A stretch of 64,000 bases of DNA from Kryptolebias marmoratus (GCF_001649575.2 NC_051434.1:14028868-14092867), one strand, 5' to 3'; shown: positions 24,363 through 36,217, counted from the stretch's first letter. The notes: generated from the letters alone by a model not told the origin. Program-made: numbers and translations.

Positions 24363-25720
24363 TATTGAACTGTTTTCTTTATTTTTTATTAAACGTCACA
24401 GTAACACTATTTATATATATTTATAGTATATACAGTATATATACATTTATATTCTTTAGCTTTATTTTTTAGCATGGCACTGCAATATTACTATTATTCC
24501 ATCTTTGTTGTTATATTTTTCAAATATCTATTTTACTATTAAAGGCAACACTCTATATTTTTATATACAAAATAGAAAAATGTGTGATATGATGTATAAG
24601 TTGTGATACCGTGGTGCAACTTTTTCTTGGGTTGTCTAAAACTAAAATGTTTGAGTCAAAGAACTCAGTCGGGCACCTAAATTATTAAGGAATTGGCCTA
24701 ATTCCAGTTGCTTGTAAGCTTTACCTTTTAATCATTCAGTAATTATTAGCTGTGGTGACTGAGCTGAAGGTTGTTGTAAAATATAAGCTCCATAGATGTT
24801 TACCTGCTGCCTATTTTAGGTTTTTATATTTCTTTTATTTATTTAAAATGAAAATGTAACATTGTACGGATGCCAACAAGACAGAAACAAAAAGTTTCTA
24901 ACACTGAAGTTAAACGCCTTATTTTGCCACGAGTTTTGTTTACAATGTTCTGACTTTTCTTGCTTTTCTTTGTTTTTAAAAAAAATATCATAGATAAAGC
25001 TATATATTTACTATTTCCTTGTACACTTGCAATTATGTATTCATAAAAAAGCATCTTTGTGTTAAAATCCAGCCCTAACATTACATTACAGTTTATACAA
25101 TTGCACATGTGCTATTAGTTTTTGTTATTTTTTAAACTCCATATATGTATTTTATAATATATTGCTAGTTTATAATTTATTTCTTCATAATAATGAACTA
25201 ATATATATCTTTCTTTCTTGGACAGTATTCATTTTGTTAGTTTTTTGGGGTTTAAAAAGTTGCTCAAAATGGATGTTTATTGATTATTTGTGAAACTTTA
25301 AGAATATGAAAATGCAAAAGAATGTGTCTGATTTAAATTGTTGTAATGCATTAAATGAAGTATTGCTAGTTTCAGTATGAGGTGTGTTGAAGTTGTTTGG
25401 AAAAAAAAAAATCCAAATCTATAAATTTAGAAAATTCACGTGTTTTTAAGGAACTTTGGGAGAATGCCGTGGTAGGAATTTTTTGCTTTGTTGACAAAAA
25501 TTACCAATTGTTTGGAGGTAATTTACTGTCATTTTTTGATTGGGATTTATTGGTTTTATACTCAGATATTGTACACACTCTCTCTCCCTCTCTCTCTGAA
25601 AACTCTGGTTTGCAGTAATAGTTCTGTTTACCCTCAAACCAAACCCTGTTTCCTGTTTTTAAAGCTCATGGTCTAGTTGGACCACACAGGTGTTCTCAAT
25701 AAAGTTCAATGAAACCTATT
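24363..25720 (+). other. gsdme: gsdme 3' UTR, long and AT-rich
   Basis: After the TAA at 24360-24362 the sequence is very AT-rich. AATAAA at 25698-25703 is the clearest downstream polyadenylation signal, giving a 3' UTR of about 1.35 kb. Earlier ATTAAA hexamers (for example 24538-24543) could give shorter forms. Confidence 0.5.
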
Positions 25721-26049
25721 TTTCTGTGTTCACAGACCATAAATGATCCACATCTAGTAATTTATACAGACAAAATATTGCACCTGTTAAGGTGGTCATT
25801 GGTCTATAAACACTGAAATACAGATGATCAGTGTTCAGCCGGAAAGTTTGATCAGATGCAAGATTGGATTGGATTTAAGATAAAGTCTGTAAATGTGAAT
25901 AATTTTTAAGGCAAACTAAACAGTTGAAGTTTCTGGACACATAAAGGCAATTGAATGCTTAGGAGGTGATATATCAGTCATTATAAATATGTCTGTAAAA
26001 ATAGGCTTTGCAGGATAATTTAGACTTAGTGATTTACCAAAATTCAGTA

Positions 26050-26190
26050 ATGAAAGTAGCATTCCTTGAAGGAATGCATATCACCCACTGCCAAAGTTTC
26101 AAACAAAGATCTTGCACAATCTGTTAGCGCACAGAGTATGTGTTGGGGATGATGCTCAGCTACTATCATACCAAATTCTAGCTCAATAAA
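26050..26190 (+). repeat. Palindrome-ended dispersed repeat, single partial copy
   Basis: Begins with the palindrome gcattccttgaaggaatgc (arms of 9 around one base), then atatcaccca, gcacagagtatgtgttggg and tagctcaata, matching the start of the 14515-15560 units. Confidence 0.75.
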
Positions 26191-26324
26191 TGTGTGTGGG
26201 GGTGGTCCATTACAATCCGTTACATCTGCTATGGATAATTTTTCCTGTCAATTCTTCAAAGGACTGGAACTTTTTTTATTTCTTTGTTTTTCTCCACTTG
26301 TTCAATTTTATCATTTTACACAGT

Positions 26325-26720
26325 CAGGTCAAATTTATTCAAATAGCACTTTTCAGCAACAAGCCCATTTTAAGTACTTTACAACATGAAAACACAAAAA
26401 TACAGTCATCGTGGAAACACACACAGCAACATCTAAAATATGAGCTAAAATAATCTAAATGAAATTATGAAATTAAACATATCTAAAACATGAGACATTA
26501 TAAGACCCAAAAGTACAGAGTAAAACGTATCTAAAACAAGTCATACTAAAGATAAACTGAGGAAAACCAAACTAAAATATAACATAAACTAAACTAGGAT
26601 TTAAAAACCTCCGCTGAACAGATCAGACATGATCAAAGCTAAGATAAACTAAAGGTACCGGAAGGTTAGAGTACCGAAAGCCAGCTAAGAGTTAAAAACA
26701 TTTTAGTAAAAGGCCACCAT
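26325..26720 (+). repeat. Common teleost interspersed repeat (agcacttttcag... family)
   Basis: The series aaatagcacttttcagcaac, tttacaacatgaaaacac, acacacacagcaacatc, gagctaaaataatctaaatg and tatctaaaac is one I recognise from many fish genomes. No coding content; class uncertain. Confidence 0.55.
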
Positions 26721-27109
26721 GATAATCACTCTTTACATTGATTATATTTTTTGTGCCTTTAAAACTTTAAAACAACAATAACACTAGTTATTTATTCAAT
26801 TTATTTATACTTAATATGCAATAAGTATTAAGTATTTGAATGAAAATAATAATAATAAAGATGATAATAATAACAAACATTTCTTTTAAAATGGCTAGAT
26901 ACAAGTAATGACCTGAAAATGAGTGAAAAAGGTCAGTCAACTCCCAGAAACTTGAGGATCCATTGCTGAAAAACACCTTTAATTTTAGCTTATTTGAACA
27001 AAGTATAAAATACTGAGGAAGGGCTCGAGACATTTTACTGCAATACTATGAGATCTGAAGTTCAGTGTGCTTGGTATATTCATTTTACATGAGTTTATGA
27101 CATAAATCT

Positions 27110-27282
27110 ACAGAAGCCATGGCGGCTGAACAGACATAAAATTTGCCACGCGGAGGCGCTGTGGGCAATAAGCAGGGAAGTGACGTCATTCTCAGGCGCC
27201 GCAGAACCGAAACCGAAACTCTCTTCGTAAACATTTCCCTGGCTTCCCTCGGCTCTCACAAACCTGTACCGCCGTGTTCAGA
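27110..27282 (+). promoter_or_regulatory. nup42: nup42 promoter with CRE, ISRE and YY1-like site
   Basis: This GC-rich block directly precedes the ATG. It holds ATGGCGGC at 27119-27126 (YY1-like), the perfect palindromic CRE TGACGTCA at 27181-27188, and GAAACCGAAACT at 27209-27220, which fits the ISRE consensus GAAANNGAAACT. All lie within 170 bp of the start codon. Site identities are seen; function is inferred. Confidence 0.6.
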
Positions 27283-30167
27283 ATGGTTGTGTGTAACTTT
27301 TTCCTTCAGGGTCGTTGTCGCTATGGGGAGAAGTGTTGGTATGAGCACCCGAGGGGAGGAAACAGAGGAGGTGGAGGAGGCGGAGGAGGTTATAACGAGA
27401 GTTATAGCCGCTCCTCTGGTCAGCAGCAGTTCAGAGGAGGAGGTGGAGGTAAAATAAATATACACTTTTAACTTCCACCGGCAAAAGTGCTTTTATTTGT
27501 CTTTTTTTAAATCACTGACTAGTTCGGGTATTACTTTGACCAATTTAATTGTAATGACGAAACATTTAGCAGTGATACAAGCACACCAAATTGCTGCAAC
27601 ATGAAAACCTACCTATTAAACAGGTCGACATCACCAGAAGACAATAAAACACAATTGTCTGGCCAAAGATAAACGATCATCACCTAGATGTATCTAAACA
27701 AATAGGTTAAGAGTGTCTAATTGAAAAATATTACATGTACAATAACTGAAAATGGAGGACTCCTTACATGTATATCTGGGTTAATTTGTTCGTTCGCCAT
27801 TTTGTAGTTTTTTGCAGCTTTGTGGGTATTTTCTAAGATGACATAAAAACGAGTTGTTAGAGGAATGTAAGACATTATTTTAACACTGATTGGCCTCTGC
27901 AGACTCTAGTCTTTAACATCATTGAGAATCTTTGTGATTTGATGGAGACAACATTTTGCATTAGATTTGGGTTGACAGGTATATTTTGCTGTTAGTGGCA
28001 TATGTGCAGAGTCAACATCATTTGCTAGCTGAGGCTGATGTTTCTTTGCCTGACTCTTCCAGGGTTTGGAAACAGAGTCTGGGTGAACCCTTCCCAGCAA
28101 AGAGGCAGCTACATCCAGCCTTCGTCCTTCTCCTCACAGGAAAGGAGTGACTGGGGTTCTGGAGGAGGCCGAGGCGGGAGGAGAGAGAACCTGAAGAGCT
28201 CCGACTTCTCCTTCTCAACTCAAAACAGATTCTCAGACCTCAGTTCTCCCAGTACGTTTGATAAGGGAGGGAGAGGAGGAGGGAGAGCAGGAGGAGCCCC
28301 AGCTGGGGAGGAAGATGACGAGAAAAAACTGTGAGTCTTCTTGTCTTTTTTGACTTGGCGCTGCTTCAAAGTGAATTCTGCACATCGTAATGCTTTACTG
28401 TGATATAATTGCCTCCTGCTCAATTCAGGGAGATGGTTCAGATGGACATGGAAGTTTGGGAGAGTTCAGGGCAGTGGGGCTTCTCGTGTTACTCTTCCTT
28501 CAAGGCACCCATATCTGGTTTGTGTCAAATATACATCTAAATACATGATTCCTGTGGTTCTTTTAATGACAGGACTAGTTTTAAAAAAACAACAATCATA
28601 AGCTGATCATGTTTTATGTTTGTTTGATCCACAGGTTTTACTGATTTGTCTCCAGAGGAGCTCAGGCTGGAGTACTACTCCGCAAGAGCATCAGGAGATC
28701 TGCAGAGCTACGTTAGTATGATATTACTTATCACTGATCATATTCCTGATAATAATACAGATCAAAATTAAAGTTACGATGGTTCTGTCTATGAATATCT
28801 GACAAAAAGTTGCTTCTTGACTTTGTCTTGACAGATTCTTAGAAATAAAGGCGTTGCAGCTTAATCCTTTTGCTTTGTTCTTTTTTTATTTTAATGTTTA
28901 AAAAAAAAAACAAATTGCACCCTACTTTTTGTCATGAGCAAAAAATGACAGAAACTCCTGTTTAATGTGTTCAGCTTAACGGCGTCAATCAGTTGCTCAG
29001 TCAGTGGAAAAGCAGAGTTCAAGAGCTGAAGATCATGAATCTGGCCACACGTGGAGCCTTGGTGAGACACAAATACAACGCACACACACTTACAGCATGT
29101 GCATTTCTGTTTGTCTAAAATCAATAAGCAGGTTTTATTTTGTTAATTTTCCAGCTTGCAGAGTTAAATGGGACAGCACCGCAGCCATCTACAGGTGACT
29201 TTTGTTCCACAACACCGGCTGTGTTTGGATTCCCGTCATCGGGCTTCGGAAGCAAAGGTCAGCTATTATTGTCACAGAAAAACAAACCGAACAGCTCGGC
29301 CGCTTTTGCCGATAAGATGGTCGAAACGTCTTTCTGTAAAAATGTTGTTTTTCCACTTTTAGAACCTCAGAATCATCACAGTCGAGTCTAGCACATGAGT
29401 TAAAATCAAAATCTGTAAAGTGAGAGATAAAAAAAAAAAAAATCAAATCTATAATTCAGTGCAGAAATTATTTACATTTTTTTTCGAAGAAATTAGTCAA
29501 ATTTTCCATCGGGGGAAGTTCCAAAACTGTTAATCGATTAAAAAAATGATAGAAAATGCAAATAATGCTGGTATGTCTTTAAAAAAAGAGCATCTGCTCC
29601 TGTTTATTGTTAATTCCTTTCTGTCATGTATTTTCTGACTGTGCAGACTTTGGTGCCCCTGCACCAGCCCAGGCCAGCAGTTTCAGCTTTACAGCGTCAG
29701 GATTCGGCTCCTCGGCAGCTCCATCAGCATCGGCAGCTGGTTTCGGCAGTGCTGTAGCGGCCCCCACGCAGCCTCCAACCGGGTTTGGGTCCTCCTCTGC
29801 CTCTTCAGCTTCAACCTTTTCGTTCGCCGCTCCAGACCCGAACAAGCTGGCAGCCTCTTCGGGATTTGGCTCGGCCTCGGGGTTCAGCTTCTCCTCCGCG
29901 GCAAACACCGGAGGGGGATTTGGGACCGGCTTCGGCACCGGGGCACCTGGAACAGCTGGTGGCGGCAGTGCTTTGGTGCAAACAGGATTCGGGGCGGCGA
30001 GCTCTACGGCTTTGGCCGAAGCCGGGTCTGTCGGGGGGCCTTTGGACTCTCTGTTTTCAGCAGAGAGCAAACTTACTGAAGAAGAACTGAATCAATTTAA
30101 GGCTAAGAGATTCACTTTAGGCCAGGTTCCGTTAAAGCCTCCGCCGGCTAACTTACTGGTGGTATGA
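27283..30167 (+). CDS. nup42: Nucleoporin 42 (NUPL2/hCG1), 7 coding exons, complete
   Basis: Cytoplasmic-face nuclear pore protein that binds Gle1 and helps DDX19-driven mRNA export (family knowledge). Exons: 27283-27448, 28063-28330, 28429-28517, 28635-28711, 28975-29061, 29155-29257, 29647-30167. The sum is 1311 nt, giving 436 aa in one frame (human about 423). A CCCH zinc finger sits at the N-terminus: C4, C12, C18, H22 (C-x7-C-x5-C-x3-H), within [15 protein letters not shown] Gly/Arg-rich stretch follows. The middle has the conserved [14 protein letters not shown]. Exons 6-7 are rich in FG/GFG repeats (for example [15 protein letters not shown]). The C-terminus, [14 protein letters not shown] then VPLKPPP, is the Gle1-binding tail. 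The ATG at 27283 is chosen because it starts right at the zinc finger, as in the human protein. Confidence 0.95.
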
Positions 30168-30490
30168 TAGGATGGGAAAGGTTTGTGAGGTTCATTCTTC
30201 TGTATAGTGTGTCTGTTTCATCATACAGTGACTTATTTTAAAGCTAAAAGATGTTTAAAAATATTTTAAATCAGCACTGGAAGCAAAAAACCTGCTTTGT
30301 TGTTATTTAAAATGCTTTAGGTGCAACATATAGATTATATACAGTTGCTTAATACACGGAACGCAGCTTAAAAGTAATTTTTTGTCACATAAAGTTCTGT
30401 TTTTAACATCTGAGTTTGCGTGTCCATCATCTCTATTTGTAAGACAGTGAACAAGTAGACAAATCAATAAAGATCTGGATAAATCATTCA
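30168..30490 (+). other. nup42: nup42 3' UTR with polyA signal
   Basis: AATAAA at 30466-30471 lies about 300 bp after the TGA at 30165-30167, so a 3' end near 30485 is likely. Confidence 0.6.
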
Positions 30491-30649
30491 GACATCTTTA
30501 CAGTCCATCATTTTTTTTATATAGAGACGCAGTTGCAGTCTTTAGCCAGGAGATGGTGCTGTAATCAAACCTTAACTGTCTCGACAAATACTCGACCTTT
30601 AAATAAGGCTCACACAAACAATGGTAAAACAATGGGATGGAGGTTTGTC

Positions 30650-31200
30650 AGCCCAAAATTATTCACGCCCTCTAGCTCGTAAGGACGTAGCCAATAAGTG
30701 CGGGCGAGTGCAGCAAACCGTTTATGAAGAAGCTCCATTCGGTCCGTATTTATTAGGAGCTGAGCACCGGAGGGACAACAAGAGTAATGCCGTGACAGAG
30801 ACAGCAATACGCAGTTTTACTATGGAGGCTGCTGACTCCAGCATCTTTTCAGCTGACAGGGACTTTGTGATGTTGCTGTGAGGTGAAAGGGAGCCGGAGT
30901 GGAGCGCCTGCCAGGTCCAGGGCATTGTGAATCCGGCTATTAAAGCGACACGCGTAGACCAAAGAGCGGTTGCAGGACATTAAACTGGGAGCAACAGCGT
31001 GCAGCTTCTCTCCTCGGTCTGTCAGCAGTCTATCCCCTCCCAGCCGCGGATGATGCATAAATAATTCAACAGATTAAGCAGAAAACCGGTGAAAACGGCG
31101 CTCTTGTTTCACTGAAACTCACTGAAAATGCAATGCGGCTCCATCATATCACCAAGGCCGCTTGCGCTTGTGTAACGCAGTGGAGGAGGATGGATCAGAG
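30650..31200. promoter_or_regulatory. Candidate non-coding regulatory block between nup42 and rims3
   Basis: More GC/CpG-rich than its flanks, with no coherent reading frame and no repeat signature. It includes an atgcataaataattca stretch of homeobox/POU type at about 31053. Low-confidence inference that it is a conserved non-coding element or an upstream promoter. Confidence 0.25.
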
Positions 31201-31734
31201 CTGCGTAACGTGAGGGGAAAAGGCACACGGCCAGTCTTATAGTCCGTTTATGTCCTTTTTTTTTACATGTGCAAGGACTACAGCAATCTGACTACCCTGT
31301 ACTATTTGAATTCAGCCTTTTTCCTCAAAGGATTGTTCAGTACTCACAACCAGCCAACTAAGCCTTAAAAGCACAGTACAGCTCTTTTGAAGCGGGGGAA
31401 AGGGGTGGAAAGGCTTTGAATAATTAATATCTTACCTGTTGTAGATAGCTCTTTGAGCAGCCTCAGTTTGGAGAAATAGAGTTTGTGACTCGGACTTTAT
31501 TCCAGAGCGTTGCCGAGTGGATTGTTGCCATCCTTAACCAACTTCAATCCAAGATATTCCAGCAGGTTTATTAAACAGTGATGGCATTATCTGCTATCAA
31601 ACGTTTGAGATTGAAGTAGTTTTAAAGGGATAATTTGGTGAGTTTTTGAAATGGAAAAAGTTCACCTCAGAGTCAAGCTAAATGCCAGGCAGTCTGGTTT
31701 CTGTTTTACGGCGTATTTTTTGGGTGGAGTTTAC

Positions 31735-31997
31735 AGGTTCTCCCTGTTCATCGGTACTCCGGTTTCCTCCAACAGAACAAAAACATGCATGTTAGGTTAA
31801 ATTGCAGCTCTAAAATTGTCCCTAGGAGTGAGTGAGAGCAGGAATGGTTGTTTGTCTCCATGTGTCCCTGTGATGGACTTGCGACCTGTCCAGGGCGTCC
31901 CCAGCCTCTCGCACAGTGACTGCTGGAGACAGATACCAGCTCCCTGCGACCCAGAAAGGAGAAGCGGGTAAAGAAAATGGATGGATGGATGGATGGA
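31735..31997 (+). repeat. GGAT-tailed teleost interspersed repeat (plus orientation)
   Basis: Body with ccggtttcctccaacag, aaacatgcatgttaggtt, gtccctgtgatggacttg, gacctgtccagggcgtcc and gacccagaaaggagaagcgg, ending in (ATGG)n at 31977-31997. It is the inverted counterpart of 21703-21965. Confidence 0.85.
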
Positions 31998-32229
31998 GAC
32001 GTGCTGATCAGGGAGATTGATAGGAGTTGTTTTATTGACCTTAAAACCCCCAGCCTGTTTAGCCTATGTCCTGACTCTTGGGTGGACTTTCCGCCTCTTT
32101 CTTTAATATTGTGTTCTCTACGACTGACTTCACAGTTGGTAAGGTACTAACTATTCAGAAGTATTTGACAAAACGTCAAAAACTGACCAAACTCTGGCCT
32201 TTTAAGATGCTTGCTCTTCAGTCTGATCA

Positions 32230-32800
32230 CAGTTAAAATGTACGTCTACAAACCGAGGACGTTCAAAGAGCCGCCTGCCCCGCCTCGCTTGTCTTTAAAT
32301 CTCCTACAGAAAACTCCCATGCACATCGAGCTCAGTGGTATTACAGTCACAGCGCTCCCTACATCAGCCAATCGCAAAAATAAGAGGCTAATATCGCCGC
32401 TCCAAAGCGCCTCTCCGCAGAATGCTAATGAAGTGATTCAGATTCAGAGGCGCTGTTATTAATGTTCGGCGGGAGCTGATTCCAGCCGAGCCTCCTTACC
32501 TTCACGGCGCAGAGCAGGCCTCGCTAATTGGAGCAATGAATCGTGGGGTCGAATTGATTGTGTCCAGCCCGAACAGTTTGCCTATGGGAAACGGTGCATT
32601 GATCTCGGGGCCTGTGATTTATGCCTGTTCGAGTGGTCTCCCTCATGGGTGACTGGGTTTCACATATTTCACCTGCGCGGGCACAGGTTTCTGTCCTTCG
32701 GGCGCAGGGACGGTGGAGCGCAGCCTTAACACGAACACGCCGCTGTGAGTCAATGTTCTCAATCTAATCCGCCTGTATTCGAGATGAAACTGGTAAAGCT
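32230..32800. promoter_or_regulatory. Candidate non-coding regulatory block upstream of rims3
   Basis: GC-balanced, non-repetitive stretch with homeobox-type cores (gctaattgg, gaattgattg, gctaatgaag) and no convincing reading frame. It resembles developmental enhancers in composition; this is inference only. Confidence 0.25.
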
Positions 32801-34260
32801 CACGACAGATGACCTGAACCAGAGATCATACACATTAGCTTGCACATGCTTGTTTATTTAGGATCTGAACTCTTGGTGACTCAAGACAACCCCCCCTGTC
32901 TTTCCCCTCACCAAAACAGACTCTACAACCTGTTATCCCACATTAGAGCAACGCTCCTCCCACATTAAGACCGGAACTCAACAGTATCTCTGAAAAGCAA
33001 TCCATCATGTGCTTCTTTGTTTGTTTGATTCTCGCCCTATTCCCACTGTTCCATGTTCCCATTCTCTTTTCTTTATTTATACAGGGAAAAAAAAATCTTT
33101 TGAGACTCATTGTTTCCTTTACAAAAGAGACCTGTTACATACAAAACAAACAAACAAAAAAAAAAACCCAATGCTACAATAAACCTTCAGGTATATTTTA
33201 CATCCATGTCACATTTTATCTTCTTATGATTGCACTGTTTTTGGCGCGACTGAAACGTTATCCATGTCGCTCTGTTGGTCACAGTGAACAAGGCGAGTCG
33301 AAATAAAATTTAGTCTAAATTTGAAACTTACCATAAACAATCAAAACTTTCAGATGGGAACAAAACTACAGCCATTGAGGGAAACAAAACAAAACAATAC
33401 AAAACAAAAAACCCTAAAACAAAACCAGATGACTAAGAACATCTAATAAACTGAAAAGACAGAATCAAATAAGGTAAAGCCAACATACTGATAGACGAGA
33501 TAAATCCTAAAACAGGAGAAAACAAACCAAGGACCTCAAAACCACGACATGTTAAGTATTATATTACCTTATATCTAATGTGATCTGTTTGATTTATTTC
33601 AATCTTATGGTTATATTAACATTTAGTAAATTTGAAGACTCAGTTGTGCAGTGTCTACAAATTGTTATAGCAGAGCATGGTGAACCCAGAATGCAGACTC
33701 ATTATGAAGTGAAAAAATGCTAATGTCTTTTAAAATTAAAAATTTATAAGGCTGACAGGGCAGCGAAACAAAACATAACAAAAATCCTAAGCAATACAGA
33801 AAGAGGTGAGGCATGAGAATAAAACAATGGGAGACTAGAGATGAACCAGCGAGGAAGTGGAGAAAGTGACCAGGTTTTAAAGCTGAGGGTAATTAGGGGG
33901 AAGTGGACCAGGTGAGTGATTACAATTAGGAACAGGTGAAGATGGGCGTGGTAGGAAGATAAGAGACAAACAGAGAAGTGAATGATGACAGGAAACAAAG
34001 ACACAAGGAACAAAATAAATAAATAATAAAATGAAACTCAAACAGAAGCATGAATCAGAAACAGGAAAACATAACCCTTGAAAACAGAAAAAAACAAAGA
34101 ACCAAAGCCCAAAACTAACTCAAAAATACTTGAATTTATGACAAAAATGTGGGACATTTGTGGGAAAAAAGTCACACTTTGGAAGCATCAAACACCCCAC
34201 CAACACAGCACCCCTGCGGTGCAGAGGTAGCCCGCGGGCCATCAGTTGAAGATCACTGCA
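32800..34260. other. Intergenic spacer with A-rich interspersed repeat remnant
   Basis: 33650-34110 is an A/G-rich stretch (aacaggtgaagatgggcg, caaaataaataaataat and the like) of a type common in fish dispersed repeats. I see no gene on either strand. Confidence 0.45.
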
Positions 34261-34369
34261 ATGCAATAGAAAAGTGAAAGTTATTGTCACGAGTGGGGAC
34301 TTTTATCCGGCTGCCCGACTTGGCCACACGTGGGCGCTGTTTTGCGAAAACCTCCTCCTCATTGTATCC

Positions 34370-34671
34370 TTGTAACCCCGCTCCCTCCTCCCTCCTCCCT
34401 CCCCCAGCAGAGCGTCCCTCGCCGCGCCTCGGATGCCGAGCGACCAGCAGCATCGAGCGGACAGACCGAGCAGCAGAGCGCCGCCCCGTCCTCCACACCA
34501 GCTCCGAATTAGAAGAAGAAGAAGACGAAGAAGAAGAAGCAGAAGAGGAGGAAGAAGAAGAGATCAAAACAGCCCAAAACGATGACATTCTTACACGGAC
34601 GACAGGGGCCAACGTTTATTTGACAACTTCAGAGCCCGCACCTTGCCTCCGCTGCCCCTCGCTGTAAAGTG
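34370..34671 (+). promoter_or_regulatory. rims3: Candidate CpG-rich promoter/non-coding first exon of rims3
   Basis: This is a CpG-dense block (34380-34500) followed by a GAA-rich purine run (34510-34562, splicing-enhancer-like). It ends with the donor GTG|gtgagt at 34671/34672. The next + strand gene exon is the rims3 first coding exon at 49849, whose acceptor (ttctttag) precedes an untranslated lead, so a non-coding exon upstream is required. The pairing is inferred. Confidence 0.45.
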
Positions 34672-34891
34672 GTGAGTATTTATCTTCTATTTTTTAACAT
34701 TTATTTTTAATTTTTTTTAAATTTCATTTTATTTTATTTATTTTTTAACTGCAGCTCCGTATCTGCAAAAGGGCTGATGCTCAGCAGGGATGCGCGCACA
34801 TGTTGTAGATTCAAATCTCCTAAGATGTTTTAAAGGGCCCGATCGATATGACATAAGAAGACTCTGCACATTAAAGCTGCAAAAAACGTGC

Positions 34892-34892
<1 letters not shown>

Positions 34893-34960
<68 letters not shown>
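34893..34960. repeat. (ATT)n microsatellite, first array
   Basis: About 22 TTA units. A second array of the same orientation follows 230 bp downstream. Confidence 0.95.
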
Positions 34961-35187
34961 TGTACAGTTTTTCAGACGCTGACTGAGCAGACAGAAGGGC
35001 TCAGTTGTGCACCTCTGGGGATGATTTTTTATTTATTTATTTTTTATTTATTTTTTTTTTTGGGGGGGGGGCATGCATCTATCTCAGGATAACAAGTTGG
35101 ATGAGCAATCAGCAACAAGGTTTGCAACAAGCAGAGATGAATTTGCCCGTCCCCTGTGAGCGCCCGGTGCACGCTGAAGTGTGAGGG

Positions 35188-35188
<1 letters not shown>

Positions 35189-35266
<78 letters not shown>

Positions 35267-35268
35267 TT
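35189..35268. repeat. (ATT)n microsatellite, second array
   Basis: About 26 ATT units. Between the two arrays is an ATTT-rich run ending in a poly(G) tract at about 35063-35070. Confidence 0.95.
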
Positions 35269-35479
35269 ATCAGATCCGCACGTGAGTGGATGCAAATTTC
35301 CAACCCGATCAGCATCCCGATCTGCGTGATGGAGACAGTGACACGTGACCCGGGCTCCTGGGCTCCACGGGAGCATCTCTGACAGTCTGAGTGATAAGGC
35401 TGCTCCATGTCTGAGCGCAGGGACTGGGGAGGGTCAGTGAAGTACGTGGCGCAAGGTGGGCCACAAGTGCTTCCGCCTT

Positions 35480-35890
35480 GCGTCTGTTAGCGAAATATCT
35501 CGTGAACCCGCCGGACGGATTTGAACAAAACGCCCGGAAAGTAATCGCTGGATGTCCGTCTAGAGCTGATTATCTTTAGGAGTCATCCCACTTCAAGATG
35601 CCCGCCTCAGCTAATCAACGTTGTCCAACACATAAATGGTTATAACTCAGTCAGTTTCACAGCTACTGAGTTCAAACTCGGTATGGTAGTAGCTGAGAGT
35701 CGTTCACGGCACATACTCTGAACTCCAACAGATTCCGTGATTTTTAGCAATACTGGACGAGATCACACATACCGTTGTTTGAAAGAGTTGACCAAAATTG
35801 GCTCATTTCTCAACATAAATTAATCTTAGTTTAACGCTATGGCATTAACGGTGGTGGGAGATATACACTCCTTCAAGGAATGCTCAGTTT
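35480..35890 (-). repeat. Palindrome-ended dispersed repeat, reverse copy
   Basis: Contains, in reverse order, the reverse complements of the 14515-15560 blocks: gttagcgaaatatctcgtga, taactcagtcag, atggtagtagctgag and, at the end, ccttcaaggaatgc. Confidence 0.75.
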
Positions 35891-36217
35891 TTTAATTATC
35901 CGTGCCATGGAGTCACAGGATCTTGGCCCTCTCTTGCGTGATTTCCTTTGAATAATCCACTGAGACATGGCTGGGAGAAAGAAACGAGTCAATGTTGTGC
36001 CGTGGAAAGCTTTGTGTTAATACCTCAGTTTAGTAAAAAAAAAACTGGTAGCATTAAAAATGTGCGAGCCAAATATTCACAAACGAGTGAAAGACAAATG
36101 ATTCATCCCATTTCTTTATTTTATTTATTTATTTGCTCACACATCTGTTTATGAAGAATTCATGGACTCGTGTTGCAGTTTGCTCGGGTCTGGTCTGGCC
36201 ATCCAGTTTGCTTTCAG

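Noticed and set aside
29624..30070. 148-codon open frame on the minus strand opposite nup42 exon 7
   Set aside because: It is the antisense shadow of the Gly/Ser/Ala-rich FG-repeat exon, with low-complexity composition.
34284..34667. 127-codon frame across the candidate rims3 first exon
   Set aside because: Its C-terminal half is the GAA-rich run read as poly-Glu. No homology; more likely untranslated exon.
34790..35376. Open frames with long Ile runs on both strands
   Set aside because: They are translations of the (ATT)n arrays.
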